Shown: piece after piece, positions 1-6,987 of the stretch | Numbering within the stretch: the stretch's first letter is position 1 | How the letters are laid out: each line of letters opens with the position of its first letter | Assembly: GCA_964343355.1 (NCBI GenBank) | Contig: CAYFJC010000026.1 | Span: 1 to 17,980, forward strand | Length of the DNA: 17,980 bases | Direction: 5' to 3' | Source of the DNA: MED-G78 sp964343355 | GTDB lineage: Bacteria; Pseudomonadota; Gammaproteobacteria; Magnimaribacterales; D2472 | Program-made: the position numbers and the translations under genes | Notes under the pieces: generated by a model | The model's database searches: none | The model's input: only the letters and a program-made list of their open reading frames with translations | Told to the model about the DNA's origin: nothing

Positions 1-44
1 CAAACAGAAAGTTTTCATTTTCAAGACAGAGATCTTACCGATAA
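1..44 (+). CDS. Possible 3' end of an upstream gene, perhaps rpsU (partial)
   Basis: All three forward frames are open at the left edge. The third frame gives a short basic tail ending SRQRSYR and stopping at 42-44, three bases before the TTG of yqeY. Ribosomal protein S21 ends in a similar basic, aromatic-containing tail, and rpsU lies directly upstream of yqeY in many gammaproteobacteria. This is an inference from about 13 codons; the first frame (open to about 126) and the second frame (open to 70) cannot be excluded. Confidence 0.3.
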   Translation, partial: NRKFSFSRQRSYR

Positions 45-47
45 ATC

Positions 48-491
48 TTGGCGCTTCTCGCAGATATTAAATCACACCTCAAGCAATCAATGCTTGATAG
101 AAATGTCCCTGTTAGGGATACATTAAGAATGTTACTTGCCGAAATTCAGAGATTTGGTATTGATAATAAAGTTGAAGTAGATGATGCCCAGGTTCTTCAA
201 ATTATTAATAAGATGGTCAAGCAAAGAAATGATTCAATAGAGCAATTTACCAAAGGTAATCGACCTGATTTAGCTGATATAGAAAAAACTGAATTAGATA
301 TTATTTCAACTTACAAACCTCCTCAACTAGATGAATCAGAAGTCACTGAAAGAGTAAAAGCTGCAATAAATGAAACGGGTGCAGAGTCAATGCAAGATAT
401 TGGAAAAGTCATGGGTATCTTAAAAGGCTCGCTAGCAGGATCAGCTGACATGGGTCTAGTTAGTAAGATAGTAAAAGATCAATTAAGTTAA
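48..491 (+). CDS. yqeY: GatB/YqeY family protein
   Basis: A 147-residue protein matching the YqeY family along its whole length. It has an N-terminal helix with LLADIKSHLKQSM, then DTLRMLLAEIQ, the KQRNDSIEQF segment near residues 57-66, and a C-terminal domain with ETGAESMQDIGKVMGILK that resembles the tail domain of the amidotransferase subunit GatB. That domain contacts tRNA in GatB; the role of free-standing YqeY is not settled. The start is a TTG. I keep it because the family N-terminus is reproduced from this codon, while the next ATG (at 90) would remove the first conserved helix. No clear Shine-Dalgarno sequence precedes it. It is followed by a 53-bp gap before rph. The usual dnaG/rpoD neighbours are not downstream here. 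Confidence 0.9.
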   Translation: MALLADIKSHLKQSMLDRNVPVRDTLRMLLAEIQRFGIDNKVEVDDAQVLQIINKMVKQRNDSIEQFTKGNRPDLADIEKTELDIISTYKPPQLDESEVTERVKAAINETGAESMQDIGKVMGILKGSLAGSADMGLVSKIVKDQLS

Positions 492-544
492 TTTTCACAA
501 AAATTTATATTCAAAAATATAAATAAACTCCCTGAGGCCAAAAT

Positions 545-1249
545 ATGGAAAGAAGTAATAACAGACAGGCTAATCAATCAAGAGAAATATCAATAGAAAC
601 AGATGTAAATATTCATGCTGAAGGTTCAGCATTGGTTAAGTTTGGTAATACTCATGTGCTTTGCACAGCAACCATTGAAAATAATGTCCCAAGATGGATG
701 CGAGGAAGTAATGAGGGTTGGATTACTGCTGAGTATGGCATGCTGCCCCGCTCTACTAATGAAAGAATGAATAGAGAAGCAGCAAGAGGCAAACAAAGCG
801 GAAGAACACAGGAAATTCAAAGACTTATAGGTAGATCGTTAAGACAAGCAGTTAATCTTAAGCATATTCAAGGTAAAACAATCTCAATTGACTGTGATGT
901 ATTGCAAGCAGATGGTGGAACTAGAACTGCTTCTATTACAGGCGGGTGTGTTGCTTTATTTAAAGCTCTGCAAAAACATCACGATGATCATAGGGCAATA
1001 AAATCATATGTTGCTGCTGTTTCACTTGGAATTATCAATCAAGAAGTTTTGTTAGACTTAGACTATAAAGAAGATAGCAATGCTGATACAGACTTAAATC
1101 TTGTAATGACAGAAGATCTTGATGTTATTGAAATTCAAGGAACCGCAGAGGAAGCCCCTTTTTCTCAAGATGAGCTTAATACTATGTTGGATATTGGAAA
1201 AGTTGCTATTAATGATATTATTGAAATACAAAAATCTTGCTTAAAATAG
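545..1249 (+). CDS. rph: Ribonuclease PH
   Basis: A 234-residue phosphorolytic 3'-5' exoribonuclease that trims tRNA 3' ends. The sequence follows the family closely: HAEGSALVKFGNT (residues 24-36), the stretch ending WITAEYGMLPRST (59-71), GKQSGRTQEIQRLIGRSLR (82-100), and CDVLQADGGTRTASITGG (117-134). The phosphate-contacting arginines correspond to R87 and R127, and the acidic metal-binding cluster lies at D177, D181 and D183. Length is close to the usual 238. The ATG is preceded by GAGG at 534-537 with a 7-base spacer, one of the better ribosome sites in the window. The stop is directly followed by the GTG of pyrE, so the two are almost certainly co-translated; the rph-pyrE pair is also found in E. 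coli. Confidence 0.97.
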   Translation: MERSNNRQANQSREISIETDVNIHAEGSALVKFGNTHVLCTATIENNVPRWMRGSNEGWITAEYGMLPRSTNERMNREAARGKQSGRTQEIQRLIGRSLRQAVNLKHIQGKTISIDCDVLQADGGTRTASITGGCVALFKALQKHHDDHRAIKSYVAAVSLGIINQEVLLDLDYKEDSNADTDLNLVMTEDLDVIEIQGTAEEAPFSQDELNTMLDIGKVAINDIIEIQKSCLK

Positions 1250-1888
1250 GTGAAAGAATACCAACAAAAATTTCTCAATCTTGCTCTTGAAGCAAAAGCA
1301 TTGGAATTTGGTAATTTCACTTTAAAATCTGGCAGACAAAGTCCCTACTTTTTTAATGCAGCTAAGATGCTTAATGGCTCTAATCTTTTTGAGTTAGCTT
1401 CTTGCTATGAAGAAGCTATAAAAGATGCTGACATCCAATTTGACTGCATTTATGGCCCTGCATATAAAGGAATATTTTTAGGATCTATTGTTTCAATGAT
1501 TCTTTCAAAACATGGAACAAATTATCCACTTTCATTTAATAGAAAAGAGACTAAAGATCATGGCGAAGGTGGAAATATTATTGGTTCAAATCCAAAGGGT
1601 GATGTGCTTATTATTGATGATGTCATTTCAGCTGGAACAGCAGCCAAAGAATCTATAGAAAGTATTAAATCACTGGGCGCAAATCCAAATCTCATGCTTG
1701 TTGGTCTAGATAGGCAAGAAAAAGGCCAAGGCTCTCTTTCAGCAAGAGCTGAACTTGAGGATGTATATGGAATGCAGGTTATTTCTATAATTAACCTTGA
1801 TGCCTTAATTCAGTTTTCTGAAAAAGATCCAGATTATTCAGAACATTTATCTAATCTAAAAGCTTACAGAGAAAGCTGGGGAGCATAA
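1250..1888 (+). CDS. pyrE: Orotate phosphoribosyltransferase
   Basis: A 212-residue enzyme that joins orotate and PRPP to give orotidine 5'-phosphate, the fifth step of UMP synthesis. Diagnostic segments are FTLKSGRQSPYFFN (23-36), GPAYKGI (69-75), the flexible catalytic loop FNRKETKDHGEGG (96-108) and the PRPP-binding motif VLIIDDVISAGTA (119-131). Length matches E. coli PyrE (213). The start is GTG, immediately after the TAG of rph with no bases between. The choice is supported by the N-terminus MKEYQQKF, which aligns with E. coli MKPYQRQF. Because the gap is zero, the UTP-sensing attenuator that E. coli has between rph and pyrE cannot exist here in the same form. ribE starts one base after its stop. 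Confidence 0.97.
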   Translation: MKEYQQKFLNLALEAKALEFGNFTLKSGRQSPYFFNAAKMLNGSNLFELASCYEEAIKDADIQFDCIYGPAYKGIFLGSIVSMILSKHGTNYPLSFNRKETKDHGEGGNIIGSNPKGDVLIIDDVISAGTAAKESIESIKSLGANPNLMLVGLDRQEKGQGSLSARAELEDVYGMQVISIINLDALIQFSEKDPDYSEHLSNLKAYRESWGA

Positions 1889-1889
1889 A

Positions 1890-2492
1890 TTGTTTTCAGG
1901 AATCGTTTCAGGGTTAGGCTCTATAAAATCTATCAAGAAAAAAGTTGATATTGTCTCTATTGAAATTAAAGCTCCAAAAAATTTTAGTAAAAAGCTTCAG
2001 AAAGGTGCAAGTGTATCTGTTGATGGAGTCTGCTTAACAGCAAAAAATAGTAATTCAGATAATATTAAATTTGATGTAATTGAAGAAACTTTATCAAGAA
2101 GTACTTTAAGTAATCTAGTGAAAGGACAAAAAGTTAATCTTGAAAGATCTATAACATCGTCTACTGAAATTGGTGGTCATCTCATGTCAGGCCATATTCA
2201 TGGAGTAGCAAAGGTTACTGATTTGAAAATAAAAGAATCATCAACTGATATGAAAATTAGTATTCCTAAAGGTACGGGTAAATATATTTTAGAAAAAGGT
2301 TATATAGGTATTAATGGTTGCAGCTTAACAGTGGGTAAAGTTAATAAATCAAGTTTTAATATTCACCTGATACCTGAAACTTTAGAAGTTACCAATCTAG
2401 CTTCTTTAGAGAAAAATCAGTTTATTAATCTTGAATTGGATCAAAATACTGTAAGTATTGTTGATACTGTAGAAAGGGTTCTTAACCGCTAA
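1890..2492 (+). CDS. ribE: Riboflavin synthase, alpha subunit
   Basis: A 200-residue protein made of two lumazine-binding barrels. It dismutates two molecules of 6,7-dimethyl-8-ribityllumazine into riboflavin and a pyrimidine. The N-terminus MFSGIVSGLG is the family signature. Domain 1 carries VSVDGVCLTA with C48; domain 2 starts near residue 95 with GGHLMSGHIHG, including H97 and H102, and carries INGCSLTV at 141-148. The start is TTG, one base after the pyrE stop; the signature begins exactly at this codon, so the start is firm. No other rib gene is nearby. The 3' end overlaps the end of pyrB on the other strand by 11 bp. The same protein is called RibC in some genomes. Confidence 0.96.
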   Translation: MFSGIVSGLGSIKSIKKKVDIVSIEIKAPKNFSKKLQKGASVSVDGVCLTAKNSNSDNIKFDVIEETLSRSTLSNLVKGQKVNLERSITSSTEIGGHLMSGHIHGVAKVTDLKIKESSTDMKISIPKGTGKYILEKGYIGINGCSLTVGKVNKSSFNIHLIPETLEVTNLASLEKNQFINLELDQNTVSIVDTVERVLNR

Positions 2493-3390
2493 GATACTGA
2501 GATAAAACTGCCATTCTTATGGCAACTCCATTGGCAATCTGTTGCCTAATCACGCTTTGCTCAGACTCATAAACCATAGTTGATATTTCAATATCAAGAT
2601 TAACAGGCCCAGGATGCATTAAAATAGCTTCTTCATGAGCCATTGCTAATCTTTCAGAATTAATTTGGTACTCATACTTATACTGATCAATATCAATAAT
2701 ATCTTCAGCTTCTAGTCTTTCATGTTGAATTCGTAGTGCCACTATTACATCTGCTCCTGCTAGAGCAAGACTTAGATCTGGTTCATATTTACCTTGAGCA
2801 TGATTTTGAAATGATTTACACATATCTGGATGCCCAGAAAAAGTTAAAGACTTGAAATCAAATTTACTAATCCCTTCAATAAAAGAGGCAGTGACTCTTG
2901 AGTGATCTAAATCGCCAACAATAACTATATTTTGATTATCAATAGTTTCTTTATGCTGAATAATAGTCATCAAGTCGAGCAAGCCCTGAGTCGGATGAGA
3001 AATAGCGCCCTCTCCTCCATTAATAAAAGTCATTTCAGGAATATATTGAGTCAATTCATGAATAACAGATTCAGAATGCCTCAGTACACAAAGATCAACT
3101 CCCATTAAAGACAAAGCATCAACTGTGTCATAAATAGACTCACCTTTTTGAAGTGAGGAAGAGTCTGTATCAAAATCTAGAACATTACAGCCTAAGTTTT
3201 TTGCAGCTATTTCAAATGAAGACTTGGTTCTCGTACTAGGCTCGCAAAAGATATTAGCAACCGTTTTATCTGGAAATAATGACTCTTTTTTAAAAGACCC
3301 ATCTTCATTAATAAATTTTTCAGCAAAGGCAATTAAATCCTCTATTTCTTTTCTAGATAAGTCAGCTAAAGATAATAAATTTTTATTCAT
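2482..3390 (-). CDS. pyrB: Aspartate carbamoyltransferase, catalytic chain
   Basis: A 302-residue enzyme that condenses carbamoyl phosphate with aspartate, the first committed step of pyrimidine synthesis. Visible landmarks: the carbamoyl-phosphate loop STRTKSSFE (52-60), the mobile loop SSLQKGES (78-85), HPTQGLLDL (132-140), R220 and Q222 in LRIQHERLE, and HPGPVN (259-264). The protein begins at the catalytic domain and lacks the N-terminal extension of the Pseudomonas type. No pyrI or pyrC' gene is next to it, so it may act as a simple unregulated trimer; partners elsewhere in the genome cannot be excluded. The ATG overlaps the end of ridA by 8 bp, implying translational coupling. The stop lies inside the 3' end of ribE. 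Confidence 0.96.
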   Translation of the reverse strand: MNKNLLSLADLSRKEIEDLIAFAEKFINEDGSFKKESLFPDKTVANIFCEPSTRTKSSFEIAAKNLGCNVLDFDTDSSSLQKGESIYDTVDALSLMGVDLCVLRHSESVIHELTQYIPEMTFINGGEGAISHPTQGLLDLMTIIQHKETIDNQNIVIVGDLDHSRVTASFIEGISKFDFKSLTFSGHPDMCKSFQNHAQGKYEPDLSLALAGADVIVALRIQHERLEAEDIIDIDQYKYEYQINSERLAMAHEEAILMHPGPVNLDIEISTMVYESEQSVIRQQIANGVAIRMAVLSQYLSG

Positions 3391-3769
3391 TTAATAAAAC
3401 AATTGCATCCATTTCTATATCAACATTTAAAGGCAGAGCTACCACTTGAACAGTTGCTCTTGCTGGATATGGTTCAGAGAATTTATTTTGCATAACTTGA
3501 TTAACTTCAGCAAAATTTGATAAATCAGTCAGATAGATATTTAATTTAACAATATCTGCAAGCGAAGCATCTGCAGCAGTACATATGCTTTCAAGATTAG
3601 ATATTACTTGCTCAGCTTGTTCTGAGATTGTTCCATCAACCAAAGCTTCAGTTTTTGGATTAAGAGGAATTTGTCCCGAAATATACAATGTATTTCCAGC
3701 AACAACTCCCTGAGAATATGGTCCTAGAGCTTTTGGTGCATCTTCAGTAAATATAATTTTCTTGCTCAT
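3383..3769 (-). CDS. ridA: RidA family reactive intermediate/imine deaminase
   Basis: A 128-residue RidA/YjgF/YER057c protein, which forms trimers and hydrolyses reactive enamines and imines (for example 2-aminoacrylate) made by PLP enzymes. The signatures are APKALGPYSQGVVAGNTLYISGQ-like sequence at 11-33, the segment VKLNIYLTDL (74-83), and PYPARATVQV with R104, the substrate-carboxylate arginine, plus E119 near the end. Length is typical. It follows spoT after 64 bp, the same order as in Pseudomonas, and its stop overlaps the pyrB start. In E. coli ridA lies beside pyrBI but on the downstream side, so the pyrB-ridA association is kept with the order reversed. Confidence 0.96.
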   Translation of the reverse strand: MSKKIIFTEDAPKALGPYSQGVVAGNTLYISGQIPLNPKTEALVDGTISEQAEQVISNLESICTAADASLADIVKLNIYLTDLSNFAEVNQVMQNKFSEPYPARATVQVVALPLNVDIEMDAIVLLNE

Positions 3770-3780
3770 AGTTATCTCAG

Positions 3781-3799
3781 TTTACAAAAATGTAAAACT
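3781..3799 (-). repeat. Short inverted repeat in the ridA leader
   Basis: On the plus strand TTTACA and TGTAAA flank four A residues. Allowing one bulged A, pairing extends to AGTTTACA against TGTAAAACT. It lies 12 bases upstream of the ridA ATG and could be a weak leader hairpin or an operator half-site pair. A repeat of this size is close to what an AT-rich window yields by chance. Confidence 0.3.
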
Positions 3800-3812
3800 T
3801 GGTATTAAAAGT

Positions 3813-3818
3813 ATTATA
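3813..3818 (-). promoter_or_regulatory. Candidate -10 element for ridA-pyrB
   Basis: Read on the minus strand, this is a perfect TATAAT, 44 bases upstream of the ridA ATG and just after the spoT stop. No good -35 hexamer is seen at 16-18 bp; the nearest match (GATAAT at 18 bp) is poor. It could give ridA-pyrB its own promoter in addition to read-through from spoT. Confidence 0.35.
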
Positions 3819-3833
3819 TAGAATAGCTGGCCT

Positions 3834-6032
3834 CTAATTATCATTTATCGTCTTGGCATCATTGATGATTCTTTTACAGCTCTCTACAAATTTCATTGAT
3901 CTTACTTTTTGCATGATTTTACGTAACTCTTCTACATTTTCAATATCTATTTCAAAATTACATTCTGTAAATTTAATATCTAAATCTTTTGTATTAACAG
4001 CAATGATATTTATCCCCCGCTTTGTAAAAGTAGAAATAACATCAGCCAAAGTACCAATTTTATTTTCAGCAATAACCTTTAGATGAGCTGTATAAGATTT
4101 ATTGTCTTTACCCTCATCCCAATTAGCATCAAGATATCTTGAATCTTGTTGTTTGAAAGGTGCTACTTGCTGACATCTTGCGTGATGAACAACAATGCCT
4201 CTCTCAGTATCAGAATGAGCTATTATCGGATCCCCTGAGATTGGCATGCAGCATTTAGCATATCTTACTGACACACCCTCAATTTTATTATTGATGAGTG
4301 TTACTGGATGCAAATCTACACTCACATCTTTTCTTATCTGCAAGCCTTCATAGAATCTTTCAGCAACTAGATTTCCTGTTCTTTTACCAAGACCTAGATC
4401 AGTAAGTAATTGATTTAGTGATTGAACTCCTAGCATTTGTAAGACTGAATTTAGCTTGCCACCCCTATAGTCTTCTAAGCTATGACCAGCTCTTTTTAAT
4501 TCAGATTCAAGCATTACCTTTCCAGCTTTTCTTGCTTGTGAAATTTTTTGATGCCTTAGCTGATTTCTAATACCAGTTCTTGCTTTGCTACTAACAACAA
4601 AATTTAGCCATGCAGGATCAACATGAATAGATTTATCGGTAATAATTTCAACAGTGGAGCCATTTTCAAGCTCTATATTTAAAGGGGCCTCTTTTCTATT
4701 AACCAAACATCCCACTACAGTATTTCCAAGATCGGTATGAAGTTCATATGCAAAATCTATCGGGGTAGCACCTGTTTTGAGATTAACAATGTTTCCCTTG
4801 GGAGTAAAAACATAAACTTCGTCTGAAAAAAGATCTGTTTTAACTGATTCTACAAACTCCTCTGAATCTGAAGACTTTTTATGTAAATCAACAATGCTAG
4901 ACATCCACCTTCTAGCTCTAAATTCTTTACCAGATTTAACATCATCTGTTTTATAAGCCCAATGAGCTGCAATCCCTTTTTCAGCAATAACTTCCATGCT
5001 CTTAGTCTGCACCTGAACCTCGACCGGAATAGCATCTAATGCTAAAAGTGCTGTATGAAGTCCCTGATATCCATTGGATTTAGGAATAGCTATATAGTCT
5101 TTAAATCTTTGCTCTATGGGTTTGTAACAATTATGAATTACTCCAAGAGCTCGATAACAATCATCAGCTGAATTTACAATAACTCTGAAAGCATATACAT
5201 CTAAAATTTCTGAAAAGGGTTTCTGCTTAACTTTAATTTTTCTATACACGCTATATAGATTTTTCTCTCTGCCTTGAACAGTGCTCAGGATTCCATTATT
5301 TTTTAAATGCGCCTTGAGCTCTTTTCTAATTTTATAAATAATTTTTCTTCTGCCGCCACTAGCTTTCTTGATTGCTGATTTTAACATTTGCGCTCTAAGT
5401 GGATGGAGGCATTTAAAAGCTCTATCTTCAAGTTCAGCTCTTACATCTTCCATGCCTATTCTTAATGCTAAAGGTCCATACATTTCCAATGTTTCTTTAC
5501 AAATATAAATTTGTTTATATCTTGGCAGATGTGAAATAGTCCTCATATTATGCAGCCTATCGCAAAGCTTAACGACTATAACTCTTACATCATTCGCCAT
5601 AGCAAGAGCCATTTTTTGAAAATTATTGGCATTTCTTTCAGCCTTATCCTCAAGATCTATTTTCCCTAACTTACTTACGCCATCAACAATATTAGCTATA
5701 TCTTTATTAAATAGTTTTTCTAAATTGGTCTTTTGAACATCACAATCTTCCAGAACATCATGCATAAAGCCTGCGCATATTGAATCTGCATCCATGCCTA
5801 GTTCAAGTAAAACTTTAGCTACTGCTGTTGGGTGTGAAATATAATCAGTTCCATCGCTTCTTTTCTGACCTTGATGGGCGTCATGAGCAAATGTATAGGC
5901 TTTTCTTATTAAGCGAATCTCATCTTCATTAAGATAAGTTTTTGCTTCAGTATAAAAATCTTTAGGAAATCTTAATAAAGGATCTTCGGAATTTTTTTCA
6001 ATTAGACTATTGGGGAGAACCTTGTCATTCAA
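3834..6032 (-). CDS. spoT: Bifunctional (p)ppGpp synthetase/hydrolase, RSH family
   Basis: A 732-residue long RSH protein controlling the alarmone ppGpp. Domains in order: HD hydrolase (about 45-200, with H67, H91-D92 in HDVLED), synthetase (about 245-360, with RFKD at 309-312 and NGYQGLHT at 320-327), TGS (about 406-467), a helical region, a conserved-cysteine segment (C594, C595, H617, C620), and a C-terminal ACT domain (about 650-723). RFKD is the RxKD form of bifunctional Rel/SpoT enzymes rather than the acidic form of RelA, so hydrolase and probably synthetase activity are expected. Two synthetase positions differ from the usual form: NGYQS is NGYQG (G324) and EVQIRT is EVQVQT (Q342). 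AAGGAG precedes the ATG, with 11 bases between GGAG and ATG. It follows rpoZ by 19 bp, the gammaproteobacterial order. Confidence 0.96.
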   Translation of the reverse strand: MNDKVLPNSLIEKNSEDPLLRFPKDFYTEAKTYLNEDEIRLIRKAYTFAHDAHQGQKRSDGTDYISHPTAVAKVLLELGMDADSICAGFMHDVLEDCDVQKTNLEKLFNKDIANIVDGVSKLGKIDLEDKAERNANNFQKMALAMANDVRVIVVKLCDRLHNMRTISHLPRYKQIYICKETLEMYGPLALRIGMEDVRAELEDRAFKCLHPLRAQMLKSAIKKASGGRRKIIYKIRKELKAHLKNNGILSTVQGREKNLYSVYRKIKVKQKPFSEILDVYAFRVIVNSADDCYRALGVIHNCYKPIEQRFKDYIAIPKSNGYQGLHTALLALDAIPVEVQVQTKSMEVIAEKGIAAHWAYKTDDVKSGKEFRARRWMSSIVDLHKKSSDSEEFVESVKTDLFSDEVYVFTPKGNIVNLKTGATPIDFAYELHTDLGNTVVGCLVNRKEAPLNIELENGSTVEIITDKSIHVDPAWLNFVVSSKARTGIRNQLRHQKISQARKAGKVMLESELKRAGHSLEDYRGGKLNSVLQMLGVQSLNQLLTDLGLGKRTGNLVAERFYEGLQIRKDVSVDLHPVTLINNKIEGVSVRYAKCCMPISGDPIIAHSDTERGIVVHHARCQQVAPFKQQDSRYLDANWDEGKDNKSYTAHLKVIAENKIGTLADVISTFTKRGINIIAVNTKDLDIKFTECNFEIDIENVEELRKIMQKVRSMKFVESCKRIINDAKTINDN

Positions 6033-6051
6033 AATAGCTCTCCTTTATAAA

Positions 6052-6321
6052 TTACCCAACTATGTCAGAGTCCTTTTGTTCAGGAGTTGCAAACTCATCC
6101 AACAAGACATCCTCTTCTAAAGTCTTATTTAGAGTTTCTCTATCTATTAGACCTAACTCAATTTCTCTTAGAGCTACAATTGTTGATTTATCATTGTCCC
6201 ACTCAACCATTGGTTCTCTGCTTGTTGTTGATAGCTGTCTAGCACGTCCAGCTGCAAGTAAGATTAATTCAAATCTACTTGGGACCTTTTCAAGACAACC
6301 TTCTACTGTAATTCTCGCCAT
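6052..6321 (-). CDS. rpoZ: DNA-directed RNA polymerase, omega subunit
   Basis: An 89-residue omega subunit that binds the beta' chain, helps RNA polymerase assembly and forms part of one ppGpp-binding site in E. coli. The family core is clear: MARITVEGCLEKV, RFELILLAAGRARQL (16-30) and NDKSTIVALREIELGLI (43-59), followed by an acidic, poorly conserved tail. Length equals that of E. coli omega within a few residues. The ATG has AGGAG with a 7-base spacer. It lies between gmk (38 bp upstream) and spoT (19 bp downstream), a classic operon order linking the polymerase with ppGpp metabolism. Confidence 0.96.
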   Translation of the reverse strand: MARITVEGCLEKVPSRFELILLAAGRARQLSTTSREPMVEWDNDKSTIVALREIELGLIDRETLNKTLEEDVLLDEFATPEQKDSDIVG

Positions 6322-6356
6322 AATTTTTCTCCTGGGGGCGTATTCTAAAGCTTTTA

Positions 6357-6370
6357 TGTCTAATTAGACA
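6357..6370. repeat. Perfect 14-bp palindrome at the gmk stop / rpoZ upstream region
   Basis: TGTCTAATTAGACA is a perfect palindrome spanning the gmk stop codon. On the minus strand it overlaps a possible -35 (TTGTCT) placed 18 bp before TAGAAT, so it could be an operator for a promoter inside the gmk-rpoZ gap. One or two palindromes of this length are expected by chance in 18 kb of AT-rich DNA, so this is only a candidate. Confidence 0.3.
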
Positions 6371-6986
6371 ATAAATCTTCTAAAATCTCTGAAATATGTT
6401 TCGCTTCTGTATTTTGCACACCCCTACTCACTATTAAATTGTATAACTCATCAGCTGCCAGATCAAAATTATCATTTAATATCTTATGATCGTAATGGCT
6501 GGCTCCGCCTAATTCTGCAATAGCATTTTTAAGTCTTGCCTCTATAACTTCTGATGTGTCTTCATTTCTTTTTAATAATCTTGATTTAAGCTCCTGGATA
6601 CTAGGAGGTATTATAAAAATTGAAGTATTTAAAATATCTTTTTTTCTTATTTGCTCAAAGCCTTGAACATCTATATCTAAAATTAAATTAACACCTGCAT
6701 TTAATTTTGATTCAATATAATCTTTTAAAGTCCCATATTTATTCCCATGAACAGTAGCACTCTCAAGAAAAGCTTCATCCTTTTCAAGCTCATGAAATTT
6801 ATCTTTAGAAATAAAGAAATAGTCTTGCCCCTCTACATCATTGGGTCTTGGGGGTCGTGTTGTAGCTGAAACAGATAATTCAATGGAGGAGCCTGATACG
6901 GCGCCTCTTTTTAAGATTTCATGAATCAAAGAGGATTTTCCAGCTCCAGATGGTGCAGAAATAATATATAACTCTCCTTTTTTCAT
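6360..6986 (-). CDS. gmk: Guanylate kinase
   Basis: A P-loop kinase that phosphorylates GMP to GDP with ATP. From the ATG at 6986 it is 208 residues, close to E. coli Gmk (207). It shows the P-loop APSGAGKS (11-18), the GMP-binding region with SATTRPPRPNDVEGQDYFF around 40-58, the HGNKYGT segment (80-86), a Walker-B-like LILDIDVQG, and the lid arginines in LKSRLLKRNED. The frame is open upstream to a TTG at 7025 inside yicC. I reject that start because it would add 13 residues before the conserved KGELYIISAPSG. The chosen ATG lies one base after the yicC stop, suggesting translational coupling. Confidence 0.96.
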   Translation of the reverse strand: MKKGELYIISAPSGAGKSSLIHEILKRGAVSGSSIELSVSATTRPPRPNDVEGQDYFFISKDKFHELEKDEAFLESATVHGNKYGTLKDYIESKLNAGVNLILDIDVQGFEQIRKKDILNTSIFIIPPSIQELKSRLLKRNEDTSEVIEARLKNAIAELGGASHYDHKILNDNFDLAADELYNLIVSRGVQNTEAKHISEILEDLLSN

Positions 6987-6987
6987 A

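Noticed and set aside
503..524. Inverted repeat of 9 bp (ATTTATATT/AATATAAAT) upstream of rph
   Set aside because: All-AT arms of this length with a short loop are expected once or twice by chance in this window, and there is no T run or G-C content to support a terminator.
626..820. Open frame of 64 codons on the minus strand, cysteine- and serine-rich
   Set aside because: It is antisense to the most conserved part of rph. The composition follows from the complement of rph codons.
2509..2524. Hairpin TGCCAT-TCTT-ATGGCA near the convergent ribE and pyrB ends
   Set aside because: Only 6 bp, inside pyrB coding sequence, with no T run on either strand. A terminator role for ribE is possible but not supportable.
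6062..6367. Open frame of 101 codons on the plus strand
   Set aside because: It is antisense to rpoZ, whose sequence is clearly conserved, and it has no recognisable protein features.
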